Positions 59,489 through 64,000 of a stretch of DNA of 64,000 nucleotides are shown here, piece after piece. The notes beneath the pieces were generated by a model. The model saw only the letters and a list, made by a program, of their open reading frames with translations, was not told where the DNA came from and searched no databases. Made by a program: the position numbers and the translations under genes. Origin of the DNA: Cervus elaphus (taxonomy: Eukaryota; Chordata; Mammalia; Artiodactyla; Cervidae); contig NC_057843.1 of assembly GCF_910594005.1 (NCBI RefSeq), forward strand, positions 32,957,001 to 33,021,000, in the 5' to 3' direction. Position 1 is the first letter of the stretch; every line of letters begins with the position of its first letter.

Positions 59489-60844
59489 ACTGGCCACAGG
59501 ACTTGAAAAGGTCAGTTTTCATTCCAATTTCAAAGAAAGACAATGCCAAAGAATGCTCAAACTGCAGCACAATTGCACTCATCTCACATGCTAGAAAAGT
59601 GATGCTTAAAATTCTCCAAGCCAGGTTTCAGCAATATGTGAACCATGAACTTCCAGATGTTCAAACTGGTTTTAGAAAAGACAGAGGAACCAGAGATCAA
59701 ATTGCCAACATCTGCTGGATCATGGAAAAAGCAAAAGAGTGCCAGAAAAATATCTATTTCGGCTTTATTGACTATGCCAAAGCCTTTGACTGTGTGGATC
59801 ACAACAAACTGTGGAAAATTCTGAAAGAGATGGAAATACCAGACCACCTGACCTGCCTCTTGAGAAACCTGTATGCAGGCCAGGAAGCAACAGATAGAAC
59901 TGGACATGGAGCAACAGACTGGTTCCAAATAGGAAAAGAGTATGTCAAGACTTTATATTGTCACCCTGCTTATTTAACTTATATGCAGAGTACACCATGA
60001 GAAACGCTGGGCTGGGGGAAGCACAAGCTGGAATCAAGACTGCCAGGAGAAATATCAATAACCTCAGATATGCAGATGACACCAGCCTTATGGCAGAAAG
60101 CAAAGAAAGCCTAAAGAGCCTCTTGTTGAAAGTGAAAGAGGAGAGTGAAAAAGTTGTTTTAAAGCTCAACATTCAGAAAACCAAGATCATGGCGTCTGGT
60201 CCCATCACTTCATGGCAAATAGATGGGGAAACTCTGCAAACAGTGGCTGACTTTATTTTTCTGGGCTCCAAAATCACTGCAAATGGTGATTGCAGCCATG
60301 AAATTAAAAGCCGCTTACTCCTTGGAAGGAAAGTTATGACCAACCTAGACAGCATATTAAAAAGCAGAGACATTACTTTGCTAACAAAGGTCTGTCTAGT
60401 CAAGGCTATGGTTTTTCCAGTGGTCATGTATGGATGTGAGAGTTGGACTTTAAAGAAAGCTGAGTGCTGAAGAAATGATGCTTTTGAACTGTGGTGTTGG
60501 AAAAGACTCTTTAGAGTCCCTTGGACTGCAAGGAGATCCAACCAGTCCATCCTAAAGGAGATCAGTCTTGGGTGTTCATTGGAAGGACTGATGTTGAAGC
60601 TGAAACTTCAATACTTTGGCCACATGATGCGAAGAGATGACTCATTTGAAAAGACCCTGATGCTGGGAAAGATTGAGGGCAGGAGTAGAAGGGGATGACA
60701 GAGGATGACATAGCTGGATTGGCATCACCGACTCAATGGACATGAGTTTGAGTATACTCTGGGAGTTGGTGATGGACAGGGAGGCCTGGTGTGCTGCGGT
60801 TCATGGGGTTCCAAGAGTAGGACACGACTGAATGACTGAACTGG
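59489..60844 (+). mobile_element. Inner BovB LINE, inserted in opposite orientation
   Basis: Sense copy from within the RT (tggccacaggacttgaaaag) to the 3' tail (gactgaatgactgaactg). The 6-bp catctg at 59483-59488 and 60845-60850 is the target duplication, and removing the insert restores the outer element. RT reading runs from 59489 to about 59940 in one frame, then after a frameshift from 59958 to 60470 in another. Motif A (FIDYAKAFDCVDHNKL) and YADD (about 60067-60078) are both present. The QG block before YADD is lost at the frameshift. Confidence 0.93.
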
Positions 60845-61896
60845 CATCTGCATATCTGAGGTTATTAATATTTCCCCTGTCAATCTTGATTCCAGCTTGT
60901 GCTTCATCCAGCCTGGCATTTCACATGATGTACTCTGCATATAAGTTAAATAAGCAGAGTGACGATATACACCTTGACTTACTCCTTTCCCAATTTTGAA
61001 CCAGTCAGTTGTTCTGTGTCTGGTTCTAGCTGTTGCTTCTTGACCTGCTTACAGGTTTCTCAGGAAGCTGGTAGGGTGGTCTGTTATTTCCATCTCTTGA
61101 AGAATTTTCCACAGTTTGTTGTGATCTACACAGTCAAAGGCTTTAGCAGAATTCCCTTGCTTTTTCTATGATCCAACAGATGTTGGCATTTTGATCTCTG
61201 GTTCCTCTGTCTTTTCTAATCCAGCCTGTATATCGTGAAGTTCTTGGCTTACATACTGTTGAAGTCTAGTTTGAAGGATTTTTAGTATCACTTTGCTAGC
61301 ATGTGAAATGAGTTAAATTGTGTGGTAGTTTGAACATTCTTTGGATTGCCTCTCTTTGGGACTGGAATGAAATCCGAGCTTTTCCAGTCCTTTGGCCACT
61401 GCTGAGTTTTCCAAATTTGCTGGCATATTGAGTGCAGCCCTTTCACAACATCATCTTTTAGGATTTGAAATAGCTCAACTGGAATTCCATCACCTTTACT
61501 AGCTTTGGCCCACTAGACTTCGCATTCCAGGATGTCTGGCTCTGGTGAGTGATCACACCATCATGGTTATCTGGGTCATTAAGACTTTTTTTTTTAAATA
61601 GTTCTCTGTATATTCTTGCCACCTCTTAATTTCTTCTGCTTCTGTTAAATCCATACTATTTCAGTCCATTATTGCACCTATCTTTGCATGAAATGCTCCC
61701 TTGGTATCACTTAATTTTCTTGAGAGCTCTGGTCTTTCCCATTCTATTGCTTTCCTATATTTCCTTGCATTGTTTGCTTAAAAAGGCTTTATCTCTCTTA
61801 CCATTCTCTGAGCTCTACATTCAGAAGGGTATATCTTTCCTTTGCTCCTTTGCCTTTTGCTTCTCTTCTTTTTTTCAGCTTTGTAAGCCCTCCTCA

Positions 61897-62190
61897 AGAA
61901 TCTGCCTGCAATGCAGGAGACCCCTGTTCAATTCCTGGAGTGGGAAAATCCTCTGGAGAAAGGATAGGCTACCCACTCCAGTATTCTTGGGCTTCCCTTG
62001 TGGCTCAGCTGGTAAGGAGTCTGCCTGCAGTGTGGGAGACCTGGGTTCGATCCCTGAGTTGGAAAGATCCCCTGGAGAAGGGAAAGGCTATCCACCCCAG
62101 TATTCTGGCCTGGAGAATTCCATGGACCTTACAGTCCATGGGGTCGCAAAGAGTCAGACACAGACACAACTAAGTGACCTTCACTTTCTC
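61897..62190 (+). mobile_element. Bov-tA SINE, tandem form, inside BovB
   Basis: A partial copy (agaatctgcctgcaatgcag ... cagtattcttg, to about 61988) is followed without a gap by a complete copy (ggcttcccttgtggctcagc ...). The second has an intact B box ggttcgatccc at 62044-62054. aagccctcctca (61885-61896) and aaggcctcctca (62191-62202) form the target duplication, with one mismatch. Confidence 0.92.
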
Positions 62191-62524
62191 AAGGCCTCCT
62201 CAGACAACAGTTTTGCCTTTTTGCATTTCTTTCTCTTGGAGATAGATGGTTTTGATCTCTGTCTCCTATACATTGTTATGAATGTCTGTCCATAGCTCTA
62301 CAGGCCCTCTGTCTATCAGATATAAACCCTTGAATCTATTTGTCACTTCTACTATATGATCATAAGGGATTTGATTTAAGTCATACCTGAGTGGCCTAGT
62401 GGTTTTCTCTACTTTTCTTCAATTTAAGTCTGAATTTTGTGATGAGGAGTTCATGATCTGAACCAGTCAGCTCCTGGTCTTGTATTTGCTGACTGTATAG
62501 AACTTCTTCATCTATGGCTGCATA

Positions 62525-63173
62525 GAAAGTACATAAAAAGTATTATATATTTGTTTATACAGAAAGCATACAAAAGTACACGTATACCTGTGTGGTTACA
62601 TATATAAATTTGTGTGTGGATATTGTCAGGAAGGCATTTTCCTTTACCCTTCTAGGTTCTCTTGGCTGACCTAAAATTAAGTTGACAAGAGACAGATAAA
62701 TAGGAAAAAAAATTAAATAAAAAATTAAAAATGTATACATGAGAGAGAATTGGGAGAACTAACATGCCAAAACAGCAGAAACGTTCATCTTATACACCAT
62801 CTTTAGCTAAAGACAAGAGAGGATGTTGGGGGTGGTGGTTTGGTACTTCAGAAGAGAGGAAAACAATTCACATGGAGATGGAAAAGCAAATGTTTGGTGA
62901 ACGAATGTTAGCTGGGCGTTTCAGAGACAATGGGATTTAGAATGGACTCTGATATGTAGGGACTGTCAAGTTTCCACATACCACATCTAGTTCATACTCT
63001 TTATAAATTTCTGGCTATAACTATATTCTAGGAGTAAGCCCTCTATCTAATATTTTTTAGACAGTTGGGGGAAGGTTAAAGATTCCTTCTTGGTTTTTAT
63101 GGCTTTCATTATTTTCATCTTGAAATAATCCTTAAAATAATCCATATGCCAGAGAGACATTTACGGGGGCAGG
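62525..63173. other. Unclassified old repeat candidate
   Basis: The stretch from 'ggaaggcattttcctttacc' (62630) to 'cagagagacatttacggggg' (63151-63170) has the feel of an old interspersed repeat (possibly LTR-derived) common in artiodactyls, but I cannot name the family. No ORF of note. Confidence 0.3.
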
Positions 63174-63185
63174 TTATGCTTCCCT

Positions 63186-63396
63186 GGCCTTCTCTTATGG
63201 CTCAGCTGGTAGAGAACGCACCTGCAATGCGGGAAACCTGGGTTCCATCCCTGGACTGGGGAAGATCCCCTGGAAAAGGGAAGGGCTACCCACTCCAGTA
63301 TTCTGGCCTGGAGAATTCCATGGACTGTTTAGTCCATGGGGGCGCAAAGAGCCAGACACGACTGAACAACTTTCACTTCACTCACTTTAACTTCAC
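63186..63396 (+). mobile_element. Bov-tA SINE with 12-bp target duplication
   Basis: Complete sense copy. ttatgcttccct is perfectly repeated at 63174-63185 and 63397-63408. Confidence 0.95.
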
Positions 63397-63488
63397 TTAT
63401 GCTTCCCTACATATCTCTCTATGTATTTGTATATACCTTTTGATTGAAGAGATCTGACTGAGGTTTTATCTGTTTACTTTACTTTGTT

Positions 63489-63695
63489 GTTTAGTCGTTA
63501 AGTCGTGTCTGACTCTTTTGAGACCTGAATAACTGTAGCCCATCAGACTCCTCTGTCCACGGGATTTCCCAGGCAAGAATACAGGAGTGGGTTGCAATTT
63601 CCTTCTCCAGGGTATCTTCCCCAACCAGGGACTGAATCCATGTCTCCTTCATTAGCGGGGAAATTTTTTACCATCTGAGCCACCTGGGTAGCCTT
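63489..63695 (-). mobile_element. Bov-tA SINE
   Basis: Complete antisense copy from 'ttgtttagtcgttaagtcgt' to the tRNA-like head (ttttaccatctgagccacct at 63667-63686). Small deletions lie near 63520. Confidence 0.92.
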
Positions 63696-64000
63696 TAATT
63701 TCCTTTTTTTCTGCATAATGGTCATTTATGAATTATGCTTTCTACACAACATCAGAATATTTTTGGATTTCACTCAAAAATTTTTGTTAATGAAATTTAA
63801 ACTCCTTTATGTGGGAGATAGCATACTTTACTATTGCTCTGCTTAGTGCAGTGAGCTGTGAATGTGTTTGCACATAAATAATCATTCTATATACATTCTT
63901 TTAGAGATTCCTTGAACTGAAATGGCTGAAACACAATTAACAATTTTTATACTATCTATATGGATTTCCAAATCATTTTTACCTTATGCATGACTGAGAA
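63696..64000. other. Unassigned sequence at the window edge
   Basis: AT-rich DNA. The word 'ttctttttagagattccttg'-like near 63896-63915 is not diagnostic. No repeat or gene recognised. Confidence 0.4.

Larger units (their letters stand above)
58721..62524 (-). mobile_element. Outer BovB LINE, split by a BovB and a SINE
   Basis: One antisense BovB is present in three pieces. 58721-59488 is the 3' end. 60845-61896 is the RT core and upstream region, which continues exactly where 59488 stops. 62191-62524 reaches the end of the endonuclease region. Total element sequence is about 2.15 kb. The first break holds a plus-strand BovB, the second a Bov-tA. Each break has a target duplication. The outer copy is 5'-truncated and littered with indels, and the RT motif A block near 61130 has a deletion. 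Confidence 0.92.

Noticed and set aside
61672..62295. 207-codon plus-strand ORF as a gene
   Set aside because: It joins antisense BovB with Bov-tA sequence, so it is a chance open frame across an insertion.
58721..62524. Three independent BovB insertions
   Set aside because: The outer pieces are collinear and rejoin exactly when the inner BovB and the SINE are removed, each with a target duplication.

Overview
This window is repeat-rich mammalian nuclear DNA from a pecoran ruminant, most likely a bovid such as cattle, buffalo, sheep or goat. The assignment rests on BovB (RTE-type) LINEs, tRNA-Glu-derived Bov-tA SINEs, dimeric BOV-A2 SINEs and a cetartiodactyl CHR SINE, lying among older MIR, L2 and L1 relics that all placental mammals share. 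I see no intact protein-coding gene, no tRNA or rRNA gene, no CpG island and nothing bacterial. The open reading frames are short and nearly all come from transposons or from chance.

Layout. 0-10 kb: two BovB copies, a CpG-containing solo LTR (2.44-2.93 kb, minus), several SINEs and an old antisense L1 (7.2-9.2 kb). 10-19 kb: a second degenerate LTR, a run of SINEs, MIR and L2 pieces, and a badly decayed endogenous-retrovirus pol region (14.3-16.4 kb). 19-27 kb: a 1.6-kb BovB, SINE clusters, and a BovB with its 5' part inverted (25.2-26.5 kb). 27-34 kb: mostly unassigned AT-rich DNA with MIR and L2 relics and a CA repeat. 33.8-36.3 kb: a near full-length processed pseudogene of the NIMA-related kinase NEK4, split by a SINE and carrying a small internal inversion. 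36.5-45 kb: antisense L1 3' sequence, then an old class-III (ERVL-like) provirus relic broken by a SINE and a BovB. 46-57 kb: SINEs, a CHR SINE inside a MIR, a 113-bp BovB stub, and a 1.8-kb BovB holding the window's longest ORF (261 codons of reverse transcriptase). 58.7-62.5 kb: a minus-strand BovB carrying an opposite-strand BovB insertion and a SINE, which together form a long inverted repeat. The last 1.5 kb holds two further SINEs.

Nothing here works together as a pathway. The content records successive retrotransposition: L2 and MIR first, then old L1 and ERV, then CHR, BovB, Bov-tA and BOV-A2. I found no previously undescribed functional system. The best observations are structural: the NEK4 pseudogene with its internal inversion, the twin-primed BovB with recoverable target-site duplications, the BovB-in-BovB nest, and two ERV pol relics that are easy to miss because they retain almost no open frames. 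Family names for repeats come from recognising consensus features by eye, not from a database search.
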